A stretch of DNA of 39,650 bases, taken from contig JABIUV010000032.1 of assembly GCA_018700895.1 (NCBI GenBank), positions 1 through 39,650 of the forward strand. Direction: 5' to 3'. A model generated the notes under the pieces. The model ran no database searches, was not told where the DNA came from, and was given only the letters and a program-made list of their open reading frames with translations. The translations under genes were made by a program, and so were the position numbers. Below, piece by piece: positions 6,777 to 15,979 of this stretch (the stretch's first letter is position 1; the number at the start of each line of letters is the position of its first letter). The stretch is from Bacteroidota bacterium. GTDB taxonomy: Bacteria > Bacteroidota > Bacteroidia > NS11-12g > UBA9320.

Positions 6777-8993
6777 ATGAAAAACTACGTCAAACATCAC
6801 CCCTGGAATATCATAGAAGAAGGTTTTGACCCCACTTTAAACCGCGTTTCAGAAAGTATATTTAGCATAGGCAACGGCAAATTTGGTCAACGTGCCAATT
6901 TTGAAGAAAAGTATAGTGGAGATACGCTACCCGGCAATTATGTCGCGGGCGTATACTATCCCGACAAGACTCGTGTAGGATGGTGGAAAAATGGATATCC
7001 CAAATATTTTGCCAAAGTACTGAATGCTCCTAACTGGATGCGAATCAACATACGCATTGCAGGTTATTCGCTTGACTTAGCCCGATGTGAGGTACAAGAG
7101 TTTAGCCGAACGCTCGATATGCAGAAGGGAATTCTTACTCGTGCATTCAAGGCAAAACTACAAAACGGCATTACTGCTACAGTAAAAGTAGAACGCTTTT
7201 GTAGTTTACATACAAGCAATCAGGCGGCGTTCAGATATTCTATCACCTTAGACCAAGATTCTACCCTGCGTGTGTCATCTTATATAGACGGCAATATCGT
7301 AAACGAAGACTCTAATTACGACCAAAAATTTTGGACAGGAATATTAGCAAAAGCCGACCAGAATAGTTCGTTACTCATCACAGAAACCAAGAAAACGGCT
7401 TTTCAAGTGGCGGTTCAGACCTACACCTCTGTTTTTGTAAACGGAAAGGAACAAGAATTCACAGAGAAAATAGTAAAGACCAAGCGTACCAAAGTTACAG
7501 CAGAATTTGAAGCAAAAGGTGGACAAGAAATTGTAATAGACAAACGAGCTGCTATTATTTCGAGTTTGGACGTACCAATAGCAGACTTAGAGACCGTAGC
7601 GAGAGAAAGTTGCCGAGTAAACTATCGCACACCATTTGAGGAGTTTAAGGCAAACCACATCGCTGCTTGGGCCGCTAAGTGGGAAGAAAGCGACATTACC
7701 ATAACAGGAGATGTATCTGCACAACAGGCTATTCGTTTCAATATATTTCAGCTCAACTGTACGTACAGCGGTGAAGACGAACGACTAAATATCGGACCCA
7801 AAGGATTTACAGGAGAAAAATATGGAGGGAGTACCTACTGGGACACAGAGGCCTATTGTCTACCCTTTTACCAAGCTACAGCAGAACCACAAGTAGCACG
7901 TAATCTCCTTATATACAGACACAAACACCTTCAAAAAGCGATTGAAAATGCCAAAAAACTAGGATTCTCTTGTGGTGCTGCATTGTATCCTATGGTTACT
8001 ATGAACGGCGAGGAGTGTCATAACGAATGGGAAATTACCTTTGAGGAGATCCATAGAAACGGAGCTATTGCTTATGCCATTTATGACTATATCAATTATA
8101 CAGGCGATCAAAAGTATTTGGCCGAATACGGCTTAGAAGTACTGATAGGCATTGCTCGTTTTTGGGCTCAGCGTGTGAACTGGAGTGAGCATCAGCAGAA
8201 GTATGTAATGCTAGGTGTTACCGGGCCTAATGAATTTGAGAATAACGTAAACAATAACTGGTACACCAACAAAATCGCTGCGTGGTGTATGGACTACTGC
8301 CGCGAATCTATAAATTGGGTAAAAGAAAATCACCCAACGGACTATAGCCGTATTGTAGAGCAATCTACCTTTAACGAGGCGGAGATGACAAAGTGGAAAG
8401 AGATATCGGACAAGATGTATTATCCATACTCGGAAGAATACGGTGTTTACCTACAGCAAGATGGATTCCTAGATAAGGAGCTCATTCCAGTAGCCGATTT
8501 ACCCGAAACACAACGCCCTATTGTAGAGCATTGGAGTTGGGACAAGATACTGCGTAGCTGCTACATCAAGCAAGCAGACACGCTTCAAGGCTTTTACTTC
8601 TTTGAGGATGAGTTTACCGACAAGGAGCACAAAACACATTACGATTTTTACGAGCCATTAACTGTTCATGAATCATCGCTAAGTCCTTGTGTGCATTCTA
8701 TTCTCGCTGCCAAACTGGGTGATGAAAAACGAGCGTATGAATTCTATCTTAGAACTGCTCGACTTGATCTGGATGATTATAATAATGATACACGAGACGG
8801 TCTTCATATCACAAGTATGGCAGGTACTTGGATGAGTATTGTAAAAGGATTTGCAGGTATGCGAGTAAAAGATGGTGAACTAACCTTCAAGCCGTTTTTA
8901 CCCGAAAACTGGGATAGTTTCTCTTTCAAAATACGATTTAGAGGAGAGGTAAAACAGGTAACAGTCAATAAAGATGGGCTGAACATAGACTAG
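6777..8993 (+). CDS. GH65 maltose phosphorylase
   Basis: This 738-residue cytosolic enzyme has the GH65 layout: an N-terminal beta-sandwich (about 1-290), an (alpha/alpha)6 barrel and a small C-terminal beta domain. The catalytic acid is Glu486 in TGPNEFENNVNNNWYTN, very near its position in characterised maltose phosphorylases. The substrate/phosphate region GSTYWDTEAY is present. The reaction is maltose plus phosphate to glucose plus beta-glucose-1-phosphate. The adjacent beta-phosphoglucomutase and sugar kinase handle both products. Kojibiose or trehalose phosphorylase would be alternatives within GH65, but the starch-processing neighbours favour maltose. No signal peptide is present, in line with a cytosolic role. 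Confidence 0.93.
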   Translation: MKNYVKHHPWNIIEEGFDPTLNRVSESIFSIGNGKFGQRANFEEKYSGDTLPGNYVAGVYYPDKTRVGWWKNGYPKYFAKVLNAPNWMRINIRIAGYSLDLARCEVQEFSRTLDMQKGILTRAFKAKLQNGITATVKVERFCSLHTSNQAAFRYSITLDQDSTLRVSSYIDGNIVNEDSNYDQKFWTGILAKADQNSSLLITETKKTAFQVAVQTYTSVFVNGKEQEFTEKIVKTKRTKVTAEFEAKGGQEIVIDKRAAIISSLDVPIADLETVARESCRVNYRTPFEEFKANHIAAWAAKWEESDITITGDVSAQQAIRFNIFQLNCTYSGEDERLNIGPKGFTGEKYGGSTYWDTEAYCLPFYQATAEPQVARNLLIYRHKHLQKAIENAKKLGFSCGAALYPMVTMNGEECHNEWEITFEEIHRNGAIAYAIYDYINYTGDQKYLAEYGLEVLIGIARFWAQRVNWSEHQQKYVMLGVTGPNEFENNVNNNWYTNKIAAWCMDYCRESINWVKENHPTDYSRIVEQSTFNEAEMTKWKEISDKMYYPYSEEYGVYLQQDGFLDKELIPVADLPETQRPIVEHWSWDKILRSCYIKQADTLQGFYFFEDEFTDKEHKTHYDFYEPLTVHESSLSPCVHSILAAKLGDEKRAYEFYLRTARLDLDDYNNDTRDGLHITSMAGTWMSIVKGFAGMRVKDGELTFKPFLPENWDSFSFKIRFRGEVKQVTVNKDGLNID

Positions 8994-9058
8994 TACGTTC
9001 AATTACTGAAGCGTTTAACATTGTTCTGCAATGCTAGTGACTTAAAATAAAAATTGGA

Positions 9059-11299
9059 ATGAAGAATATTATAGTAATACTATTTATCTTATTGCTTGCC
9101 ATGAGCTGTAACCAAAGTGGTACAAAGCGAAGCGATAGCAAGATTTTTGGGTTAGCATCACCGATTCAATTGGTAGGTGATACGACAGAGGTTTTCTTAT
9201 CCGATTATTTTATGGATGAGGTTAGCGTAGACTCAATCATAAGCGATGATGAGGCCTTAGAAGTAAGCAATGATGGAGACAACATATTTTTGATTACCGA
9301 TGGAGAAACACAACCCGTTAGTAATCTTACGGTATATGCGGAGGGTATTCCACATGCGTTTTTGGTGAAAGGAACAGACCTCCAAGAAATAGATTTTCAA
9401 GTCAATACGCAAGGAATATTTTATAGCAATTTTCGTGTAAAAGGAGAGTTTAATAATTGGGATATAAATGGCAGTAATCCTTTAAGAAATTGTGGAAATG
9501 ATAGCTATTATCTTTTCTTAAACCTCAAACCCGGTAAATACCAATACAAACTAGTAGCCGATGGCCAAGAAATAGACGACCCGAGCAACCCTGTAAAAGT
9601 AAGTAACGGAATGGGTGGATTCAACAACGTATTGGAAGTAAAAGGACCAAGCAAAGATGAATTGCCATCTATATCTACAGATTCGTTTACCAAAACAGAA
9701 ATCATCATTTCATCTATAAAGACAGAAGGAGTCTATGCCTACTGGAATAACTTTAGAATAGAAGCTAAAAAAGAGGGTAACAAGTTCAAGTTGCTCATCC
9801 CACCATTTGCTAAGTATGAGGCTCGCTCACACATTCGAGTGTTTGGATATAATGATGTAGCTGCGAGTAATGACCTCCTTTTTCCATTAGCCAAGGGGAA
9901 AGTGATCACTGACCCAAGCAAGCTGAACAGCAACGATTGGCACAGTAGCGTTATGTATTTTATGATGGTAGACCGCTTTGTGAATGGTGACAAAAGCAAT
10001 GATGAACCTGTGAACGACCCCGCTATTTTACCCAAGGCTCAATATTACGGAGGTGATATCGCTGGCATCACTCAAAAAATAAAGGATGGCTATTTCCAAG
10101 AACTTGGAATTAACACCATTTGGATCTCTCCTATTACTCAAAATCCTACCGATGCTTGGGGTCAATTCAATGATCCAGACACTAAATTTAGCGGATATCA
10201 CGGCTATTGGCCTATTACGAGTACTAAGGTAGACTACAGGCTTGGTTCACCAGAGGATGTGAAGGAAATGCTACGTGTAGCTCATAACAATGGGCTGAGC
10301 GTGTTACTAGATTATGTGGCCAATCATGTACACGAGCAGCACTCGGTTTACCAAAAACACAGAGACTGGGTAACTCCGCTTTACCTCCCAGATGGAACTA
10401 TGAATACCGAAAAGTGGGACGAGCATAGGCTGACCACTTGGTTTGATACTTTCTTGCCTACACTAGATCTTAGAAAACAAGAAGTAACCGATTTTATTGT
10501 AGATTCTGCACTACATTGGATTACGGAGTATGATTTTGATGGTTTCCGACATGATGCGACAAAGCATATACCAAACAACTTTTGGCGAACGCTCAATAAG
10601 AAAGTCAAGAAGGTAAGCCAAGAGAAAGGCAAATACATTTACCAAATAGGTGAAACCTACGGCACACATGACCTAATCAATAGCTACATCGGTTCTGGGT
10701 TGCTAGATGCTCAGTTTGATTTCAATATGTATGACAATGCTCTTCCTGTATTTGCCACAGAAGATGAACCTATGACCAGACTTGGCGAAGCACTGGAAGC
10801 AAGTCTTAGCACTTATGGATACCATCACTTAATGGGCAATATCACTGGTAATCAGGATAAACCTCGTTTTATGAGTTACGCAGATGGCACCTTAGACTTT
10901 AACACACCCTGGATGGAATACAAACGTGTGGGCTGGAAACAAACCATAGAAGTACAGGACTCTCTCGCTTACCAAAGAATGGCTATGTTCAATGCCTTTA
11001 ATATGACGATTCCTGGTATACCAATTATTTACTATGGAGATGAAATAGGAATGGCTGGAGCCGGTGATCCGGATAACCGCAGGATGATGCGTTTTGAAAA
11101 CTTAAAAAAACAAGAAGTAAAGTTGCAAAAAGAGATTGCAGGGCTTATTCAACTAAGAAACGAAAACTTGGCGTTGGTCTATGGTGATTTTAAGATCATA
11201 AAAAACACAGATAAGAAATTTACCTATTCACGAAAATACTTTGACAATGAAGTAACTATAACATTGAATAAAGAAGATTGGACATATTCCATCAATTAG
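9059..11299 (+). CDS. GH13 alpha-amylase/neopullulanase-like lipoprotein (SusA-like)
   Basis: This 746-residue lipoprotein has hydrophobic residues 4-14, then AMSC with Cys17. A CBM48/AMPK-like early-set region lies around residues 120-200 (VKGEFNNWDING, YQYKLVADG). The GH13 barrel starts near SSVMYFMMVDRF. Conserved regions are DYVANHVH (I), FDGFRHDATKH with nucleophile Asp499 (II), QIGETYG with Glu532 (III) and ITGNQDKPRF with Asp600 (IV), so all three catalytic carboxylates are present. It should cut starch or maltodextrins in the periplasm or at the outer membrane and feed the transporter. It follows maltose phosphorylase by 65 bases on the same strand and is probably part of the operon. 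Confidence 0.92.
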   Translation: MKNIIVILFILLLAMSCNQSGTKRSDSKIFGLASPIQLVGDTTEVFLSDYFMDEVSVDSIISDDEALEVSNDGDNIFLITDGETQPVSNLTVYAEGIPHAFLVKGTDLQEIDFQVNTQGIFYSNFRVKGEFNNWDINGSNPLRNCGNDSYYLFLNLKPGKYQYKLVADGQEIDDPSNPVKVSNGMGGFNNVLEVKGPSKDELPSISTDSFTKTEIIISSIKTEGVYAYWNNFRIEAKKEGNKFKLLIPPFAKYEARSHIRVFGYNDVAASNDLLFPLAKGKVITDPSKLNSNDWHSSVMYFMMVDRFVNGDKSNDEPVNDPAILPKAQYYGGDIAGITQKIKDGYFQELGINTIWISPITQNPTDAWGQFNDPDTKFSGYHGYWPITSTKVDYRLGSPEDVKEMLRVAHNNGLSVLLDYVANHVHEQHSVYQKHRDWVTPLYLPDGTMNTEKWDEHRLTTWFDTFLPTLDLRKQEVTDFIVDSALHWITEYDFDGFRHDATKHIPNNFWRTLNKKVKKVSQEKGKYIYQIGETYGTHDLINSYIGSGLLDAQFDFNMYDNALPVFATEDEPMTRLGEALEASLSTYGYHHLMGNITGNQDKPRFMSYADGTLDFNTPWMEYKRVGWKQTIEVQDSLAYQRMAMFNAFNMTIPGIPIIYYGDEIGMAGAGDPDNRRMMRFENLKKQEVKLQKEIAGLIQLRNENLALVYGDFKIIKNTDKKFTYSRKYFDNEVTITLNKEDWTYSIN

Positions 11300-11330
11300 T
11301 TTAATAGAAGTATTGAATATTTACAAAAAA

Positions 11331-11401
11331 AATGAACTACAAAGATTCAAAGATCGCAAAGGGTATTAAAACATACTCTGGGTATTCTGTGTCTCTGTGG
11401 T
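11331..11401. repeat. Dispersed intergenic repeat of the CTCTGTGTCTCTGTGGT type
   Basis: The gap between the two amylase genes contains AACTACAAAGATTCAAAG, then ATCGCAAAG, followed by a CTCTGGGTATTCTGTG and TCTCTGTGGT segment. I recall this pair of modules as a widespread low-complexity intergenic element in Bacteroidota and other phyla, often near GxxExxY genes. Only one copy is in this window, so its repeat status rests on recall. Confidence 0.4.
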
Positions 11402-11423
11402 AAAAATCAATAAAAAACACACC

Positions 11424-12836
11424 ATGAAAAAGTACATATATATTTTACTAGCTGCAGGACTTGCAGCGTGCAATGCTGCCGAGAAAAAAGAAGAAAAAAC
11501 AGCAACTGTGCTCCCATCTGAATGGATACAAAATGTAACCATTTACGAAGTGAATGTAAGGCAATATACACCGGAAGGAACGCTCACTGCTTTTGAGGCT
11601 AGGCTACCTAAGCTTAAAGAATTAGGGGTAGACGTATTATGGTTTATGCCCATACAACCCATAGGCAAGCTCAATAGAAAAGCAGTAGGTGACACCTTTG
11701 TTCAAGATTTACCTAATCCCGATTACGACAAATACTGGGGCAGCCCTTATTCCATTGCCGACTACAAAGCGGTAAATCCACGATATGGCTCCGTAGAGGA
11801 CTTCAAGAGGATAATAGCAAAGTGTCACGAAATGGATATGAAGGTGATACTTGACTGGGTAGGCAATCATACTGCTTGGGATAATGCTTGGGTTACAGAG
11901 CACCCAGAGTGGTACACGCACGATAGCACTGGAAAAATAACCGACCCAATAGGTGAAGACGGTAAAAGCTGGGGATGGACCGATGTAGCAGACCTTAACT
12001 ATGATAATCAAGACATGCGTGCTGAGATGATTAAGAGTATGAAATTTTGGGTAGAAGAGTGTGACCTCGATGGTTTCAGATGTGATGTAGCTATGGAAGT
12101 TCCTACCGATTTTTGGAATGAAGCACGTACGACACTAGACCAAGTGAAGCCCATGTTTATGCTTGCCGAAAGCGAAACACACCAACCCGCTCAATTTGAC
12201 TCTGCTTTTGATGCGTATTACGGATGGGAAATGCACCACGTTTTTAACAAATTATATTCGGGCGAAGTGAAGGCCGCTGAAATAAAACGCGTTATGACTG
12301 AAAAAGATAGCATCAATGGCTCAGACGTATTTCCTATGAATATGATCACCAACCACGATGAAAACAGTTGGAATGGTACGATTGACGAACGCCTCGCAGA
12401 AAGTTGGAAGGCAATGGCTGTGCTCTCTTATACCCTCAGAGGAATGCCACTTATATATAGCGGACAAGAAGCTGGACTTAAGCACCGCCTAAGTTTTTTT
12501 GCCAAAGATTCTATAGATTGGGATGCACCAGAAGCAGCGGAATATTTTGCATTCTATCAAATGCTGAACGCACTAAAGGAACGGGCAGAGCTCGCTACAA
12601 ACAGTCCCATCAGTTTTCCTGCGGAGTATCAAAGCACCAATACCGTTACGATAGATAGAGGAGTAAACCAAAGTCTTAGAGTAGTAGTCAACTTTGGACC
12701 AGATAACCTACCTCATGAGGATTCAAAGCCAACGAATGGATATAGAATAATAAAGGCAGGTAATTATGATTACACTACCGGTGTGTTAGATAAGTACGGC
12801 TACCTTATCCTAGAGAAACCAATAGAGGCCAACTAG
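11424..12836 (+). CDS. GH13 alpha-amylase lipoprotein
   Basis: The ATG at 11424 gives 470 residues beginning MKKYIYILLAAGLAACN, a lipoprotein signal with acylated Cys16. A GTG further upstream in the same frame lies inside repeat sequence and is rejected. The GH13 barrel starts at once (TIYEVNVRQYTPEG). Conserved regions are ILDWVGNHTAWDN (I), LDGFRCDVA with nucleophile Asp221 (II), LAESET with Glu249 (III) and ITNHDENSW with Asp312 (IV). There is no CBM48 domain, so it is a compact amylase that differs from the preceding one. It probably acts in the periplasm on maltodextrins and is the last gene of the maltose operon. Confidence 0.92.
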   Translation: MKKYIYILLAAGLAACNAAEKKEEKTATVLPSEWIQNVTIYEVNVRQYTPEGTLTAFEARLPKLKELGVDVLWFMPIQPIGKLNRKAVGDTFVQDLPNPDYDKYWGSPYSIADYKAVNPRYGSVEDFKRIIAKCHEMDMKVILDWVGNHTAWDNAWVTEHPEWYTHDSTGKITDPIGEDGKSWGWTDVADLNYDNQDMRAEMIKSMKFWVEECDLDGFRCDVAMEVPTDFWNEARTTLDQVKPMFMLAESETHQPAQFDSAFDAYYGWEMHHVFNKLYSGEVKAAEIKRVMTEKDSINGSDVFPMNMITNHDENSWNGTIDERLAESWKAMAVLSYTLRGMPLIYSGQEAGLKHRLSFFAKDSIDWDAPEAAEYFAFYQMLNALKERAELATNSPISFPAEYQSTNTVTIDRGVNQSLRVVVNFGPDNLPHEDSKPTNGYRIIKAGNYDYTTGVLDKYGYLILEKPIEAN

Positions 12837-12976
12837 TAATAGTATATTAGCAAAGAGTAGCATCGCTAAAATTTTTAAATGTTTCGTATTCATAAGAGCA
12901 TAACTTAATTAGTAGCCTACGAAGTTATTTAGATGAACAGCAGCATCCGAAATTACGTTGTAATAAAAGTATAATC

Positions 12977-13417
12977 TTGAACAAAACAGAAATATACCAA
13001 AACCTAATAAAACAAGCTAAAGCTCTTATTGACAAACAAGTAGATGATGTAGCCAATATGGCAAATCTTTGTACCCTTATGTATGAGCATATACCTCATC
13101 ATTGGATTGGTTTTTATCGCGTACAAGAACAATATCTAGTGCTTGGCCCATATCGAGGCCCCGTAGCTTGCACAAGAATTGCGTATGGTAAGGGTGTTTG
13201 CGGTACCGCTTGGCAAGAGCTTAGCACCCAGATAGTTGCAGATGTACATCAGTTTGACGGACATATTGCTTGCAGCTCAGCTTCTAATTCCGAAATTGTG
13301 ATACCCTGTATCAGAAACGGAGAAGTATTTGCAGTGTTAGACATAGATAGCGATGCGTTTGACACCTTTGACGAAACGGATGCTAGGTATCTAGAGGAAC
13401 TGGTTTCATACTTATGA
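12977..13417 (+). CDS. msrC: Free methionine-R-sulfoxide reductase (GAF-domain)
   Basis: This 146-residue single GAF domain matches the fRMsr/YebR family. It has GPYRGPVACTRI, GKGVCGTA and DGHIACSS, with the three family cysteines at 65, 75 and 99. Their spacing of 10 and 24 is the same as in the E. coli enzyme. It reduces free (not protein-bound) Met-R-sulfoxide in the cytosol using thioredoxin. The start is TTG: in-frame stops lie just upstream and the next ATG would cut into the domain. The stop overlaps the next gene's ATG by four bases, so the two are translationally coupled. Confidence 0.9.
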   Translation: MNKTEIYQNLIKQAKALIDKQVDDVANMANLCTLMYEHIPHHWIGFYRVQEQYLVLGPYRGPVACTRIAYGKGVCGTAWQELSTQIVADVHQFDGHIACSSASNSEIVIPCIRNGEVFAVLDIDSDAFDTFDETDARYLEELVSYL

Positions 13418-14760
13418 GCTTCTCACAGCAATATACCAAATGGTTTAAGAGGTTATTGCCTTCTCCTTTTAGTATCGCTATACTTCTTACCATTTTTGTA
13501 TTCGTAGTATCGTGGTATCACTCACCTAAGTCAGGATTCGAACTTTTAATCGACTGGCAGAAAGGCCTATGGTCGAGCAATCTGCTTGCATTTGCATTCC
13601 AGATGATGCTTATGCTCGTACTTGGACACACCTTGGCATTAAGCAATACGGTAGACCGTCTGATAATCAAGATTATTTCACCGCTCAAATCTACCGCTCA
13701 AGCGGCAGCTGTAGTAACGTTCACCACCATTATTGTGGCATTTTTCAATTGGGGATTAGGACTCATTTTCGGGGCAATACTCGCTCGTAAAGTCGGTGAG
13801 TCTTTTACCGATAAACAATTACCGCTTAACTACCCATTGGTAGGTGCTGCTGGCTATGTAGGTTTGATGGTGTGGCACGGAGGTATCTCGGGGTCGGCAC
13901 TCAGTAAAGTAGCAGAGCAAGGCCACTTGAAGGCCTTAGGCGGAGATGCTAGTCTTCCTCAAGCCATATATTATGGAGAAACAGTATTTAGTTCCATGAA
14001 CATTACGGCCTTTGCTTTATTAATCATATTGATTCCCGTCGTTTTTTATATCATAGGTAAGAAAGGTTCAGAATATGTACCTAAATTGAGCATATATAAA
14101 ACTTCGGGAAATAATGGAATGCAAACGGAAGGTGCAGAACGAGTAGACGAATCCAAGCTATTGAGCAACAGCATTGGCATTCTATTGGTGCTACTAGCAG
14201 GTTACGTTGCAGTAACTTATGACGGTGCATTCTTAGGTTTCATCACGCCCAATTATATCAATTTCAGTCTCTTAGCCCTTTCCCTATTACTACATCGTAA
14301 TTTTAAGGCATTTTTAACCGCCGTGGACGACGCCATAAAGGGAGCTTCTGGCATTTTGATACAGTTCCCGCTATACTTTGGTATACTTACACTTATGCAA
14401 AGTGGTGGTCTCATAGCGCTGCTTTCAGAATGGTTCATTTCCGTTGCTACGCCCCACACACTTCCTTTATTCACTTTTATCAGTGCCGGAATAGTAAATA
14501 TTTTCGTACCTAGTGGTGGCGGGCAATGGGCCATACAAGGACCTATTATTATAGAAGCGGCTACCAAGCTCCACGTTCCGCTACCTAAAATGATAATGGC
14601 ACTTGCTTATGGCGATCAACTTACTAATATGCTCCAACCTTTTTGGGCTTTGCCCTTACTAAGTATCACTGGTTTAAAGGCTAAAGATATACTCCCATAT
14701 ACACTGGTCCTATTTCTGATAGGATTGATTGTGTTTGTGAGTGTTTTATTGATCTTTTGA
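13414..14760 (+). CDS. atoE: AtoE-family short-chain fatty acid transporter
   Basis: This 448-residue integral membrane protein has about 11-12 hydrophobic segments. It matches the AtoE/short-chain fatty acid carrier family. Visible family features are FFNWGLGLIFGAILARK, VGLMVWHGGISGSALSK near the middle, and the C-terminal VPSGGGQWAIQGPI, which resembles the Asn/Ser-Gly-rich reentrant motifs of the wider group. Predicted substrates are butyrate, acetoacetate or similar short acids. The ATG overlaps the msrC stop (ATGA). No catabolic partner such as AtoDA is nearby, so the substrate is uncertain. Confidence 0.85.
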   Translation: MSFSQQYTKWFKRLLPSPFSIAILLTIFVFVVSWYHSPKSGFELLIDWQKGLWSSNLLAFAFQMMLMLVLGHTLALSNTVDRLIIKIISPLKSTAQAAAVVTFTTIIVAFFNWGLGLIFGAILARKVGESFTDKQLPLNYPLVGAAGYVGLMVWHGGISGSALSKVAEQGHLKALGGDASLPQAIYYGETVFSSMNITAFALLIILIPVVFYIIGKKGSEYVPKLSIYKTSGNNGMQTEGAERVDESKLLSNSIGILLVLLAGYVAVTYDGAFLGFITPNYINFSLLALSLLLHRNFKAFLTAVDDAIKGASGILIQFPLYFGILTLMQSGGLIALLSEWFISVATPHTLPLFTFISAGIVNIFVPSGGGQWAIQGPIIIEAATKLHVPLPKMIMALAYGDQLTNMLQPFWALPLLSITGLKAKDILPYTLVLFLIGLIVFVSVLLIF

Positions 14761-14803
14761 TATACAGATTCAACGAGTGTAAATTCAAGGTTAAGTTAGC
14801 TCT

Positions 14804-15463
14804 ATGATGAGTGACCATTTTAGAATAGGCCGTATACGACAGGCAGAGAAACCTTATCTTCGCATTGTGCAATCTAAAACTACACTTGGCCTAGAGATGG
14901 CAACTGACCCACGCTGGGTCAACATAGCCGAAAAGAGCATTGAATTTATACTCACCGACCACGCTTGGTGCGAGCAGAAAGCAGCCACTCACGGCATTAG
15001 TATCATTAGTCGGTTCAGTAAATACGCCGACATAGTAGATGTGATTACTCCTATAGTAGCGGAGGAATGGGGACATTTTAGAAAAGTCCTCAAAGAACTC
15101 AAAAAACGTGGTTACGAACTTGGACCACAACGCAAAGATGAGTATGTGAATAAGCTAAATGCATTCGTAAAAAAAGGAGACCACATAGAAAAACAACTTG
15201 TAGAATACCTCTTAGCATTCGCCATGATAGAAGCACGCAGCTGTGAGCGATTCAGACTACTAAGCATTCATATGACAGATCCCGAACTTCAAAAATTTTA
15301 TCACGAGTTTATGGTAAGTGAGGCCGGTCATTACAGAGCGTTTTTAGACCTCGCCAAAAAATACTCAACCGAAGAACACGTCAGTAGCCGATGGGCAGAG
15401 TGGGTTGCCTTTGAAGCTGAGATGGTCAAAACCTTGGAAATACGAGGAGATAGAATGCACTAA
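14804..15463 (+). CDS. miaE: MiaE-like tRNA hydroxylase (2-methylthio-N6-isopentenyladenosine)
   Basis: This ferritin-like di-iron protein has iron-ligand patterns EEWGHFRK, EARSCERFRLL and SEAGHYRAFLDL. The family core LEMATDPRWV and TDHAWCEQKAA are clear. MiaE hydroxylates the isopentenyl group of modified A37 in certain tRNAs. The listed start is the outermost ATG. Family members start just before the LGLxxATDPRW core, and a -7 box at 14855-14862 followed by an in-frame GTG at 14867 suggests the true protein is about 198 residues (MQSKTTLGLEM). Its end faces the ribosomal-protein operon across a shared hairpin. Confidence 0.88.
   Translation: MMSDHFRIGRIRQAEKPYLRIVQSKTTLGLEMATDPRWVNIAEKSIEFILTDHAWCEQKAATHGISIISRFSKYADIVDVITPIVAEEWGHFRKVLKELKKRGYELGPQRKDEYVNKLNAFVKKGDHIEKQLVEYLLAFAMIEARSCERFRLLSIHMTDPELQKFYHEFMVSEAGHYRAFLDLAKKYSTEEHVSSRWAEWVAFEAEMVKTLEIRGDRMH
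14855..14862 (+). promoter_or_regulatory. Possible -7 box TATCTTCG for miaE
   Basis: The box has one mismatch to TAnnTTTG, and four bases separate it from the GTG at 14867. The same octamer precedes the TPR lipoprotein gene at 19736-19743 (minus strand). It lies inside the longest miaE frame and so argues for the shorter start. Confidence 0.4.
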
Positions 15464-15486
15464 GGACCAAGGTTACGAGCATAAAA

Positions 15487-15514
15487 AAAGTCCCTCACAA
15501 AGGTGAGAGACTTT
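15487..15514 (-). terminator. Terminator hairpin between convergent miaE and rplT
   Basis: AAAGTC-C-CTCAC pairs with GTGAG-A-GACTTT (one internal mismatch) around an AAAG loop. Reading leftward it ends in a run of T (the A-run 15483-15489 on the plus strand), so it mainly terminates the rplT operon. It may act weakly on miaE. Confidence 0.8.
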
Positions 15515-15543
15515 AGTATAATGTTTTAGCTTATTTTTAAAAT

Positions 15544-15891
15544 TTACTTTTTAACTTTCTTTACGATTGCTTCAAAAGCTTCTGGGTGATTCATTGCTAA
15601 GTCAGCAAGAACTTTTCTATTAAGCTCTATACCTTTTTTGTGCACAGCACCTATAAACTGAGAATAGCTCATTCCGTGTAATCTGGCTCCAGCATTTATT
15701 CTAGTAATCCATAATCTACGGAAGTTTCTTTTCTTATTTTTTCTATCTCTGTATGAATATTGCCACGCTTTTTCTACTGCGTTTTTGGCTACTGTCCATA
15801 CATTTTTTCTTCTACCAAAGAATCCTTTGGCGTGTTTCATCATTTTTTTGCGTCGTCTCCTAGAGGCAACTGCGTTTACTGATCTTGGCAT
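15544..15891 (-). CDS. rplT: 50S ribosomal protein L20
   Basis: This 115-residue basic protein starts [16 protein letters not shown] and contains the conserved [22 protein letters not shown]-type (here [10 protein letters not shown]) and [14 protein letters not shown] segments of L20, an early-assembly 23S rRNA binder. It is the last gene of the thrS-infC-rpmI-rplT operon. In other bacteria L20 represses this operon by binding leader RNA. Here an 88-base spacer with two small hairpins separates it from rpmI. Confidence 0.97.
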   Translation of the reverse strand: MPRSVNAVASRRRRKKMMKHAKGFFGRRKNVWTVAKNAVEKAWQYSYRDRKNKKRNFRRLWITRINAGARLHGMSYSQFIGAVHKKGIELNRKVLADLAMNHPEAFEAIVKKVKK

Positions 15892-15919
15892 TTTGTTTTT
15901 TCTTTTTTTAAACTAGGCG

Positions 15920-15979
15920 TTCCGATGAGTCGGAATCTTTTTAGGCCCGAATAATGGTTAAACTTTTCGCTGCTGCGAA
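15920..15979 (-). promoter_or_regulatory. Two small hairpins in the rpmI-rplT spacer
   Basis: Immediately after the rpmI stop the minus strand has TTCGC-AGCA-GCGAA, then about 30 bases on TTCCGA-CTCA-TCGGAA. They may influence processing or rplT translation. There is no T-run strong enough for a convincing terminator. Confidence 0.4.

Noticed and set aside
9016-9045. CATTG-TTCTG-CAATG hairpin between maltose phosphorylase and the first amylase
   Set aside because: The five-base stem is short and has no T-run. It could easily occur by chance.
11397-11423. Upstream GTG extension of the second amylase
   Set aside because: It is within low-complexity repeat sequence and would put nine residues before a complete lipoprotein signal.
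12846-12882. TTAGC...GCTAA hairpin followed by T after the second amylase
   Set aside because: The five-base stem and 13-base loop are too weak to call a terminator.
13531-13548. GGATTCGAAC, like the T-arm of a reverse-strand tRNA
   Set aside because: It is inside the well-conserved atoE coding frame, and no acceptor stem or other arms can be built around it.
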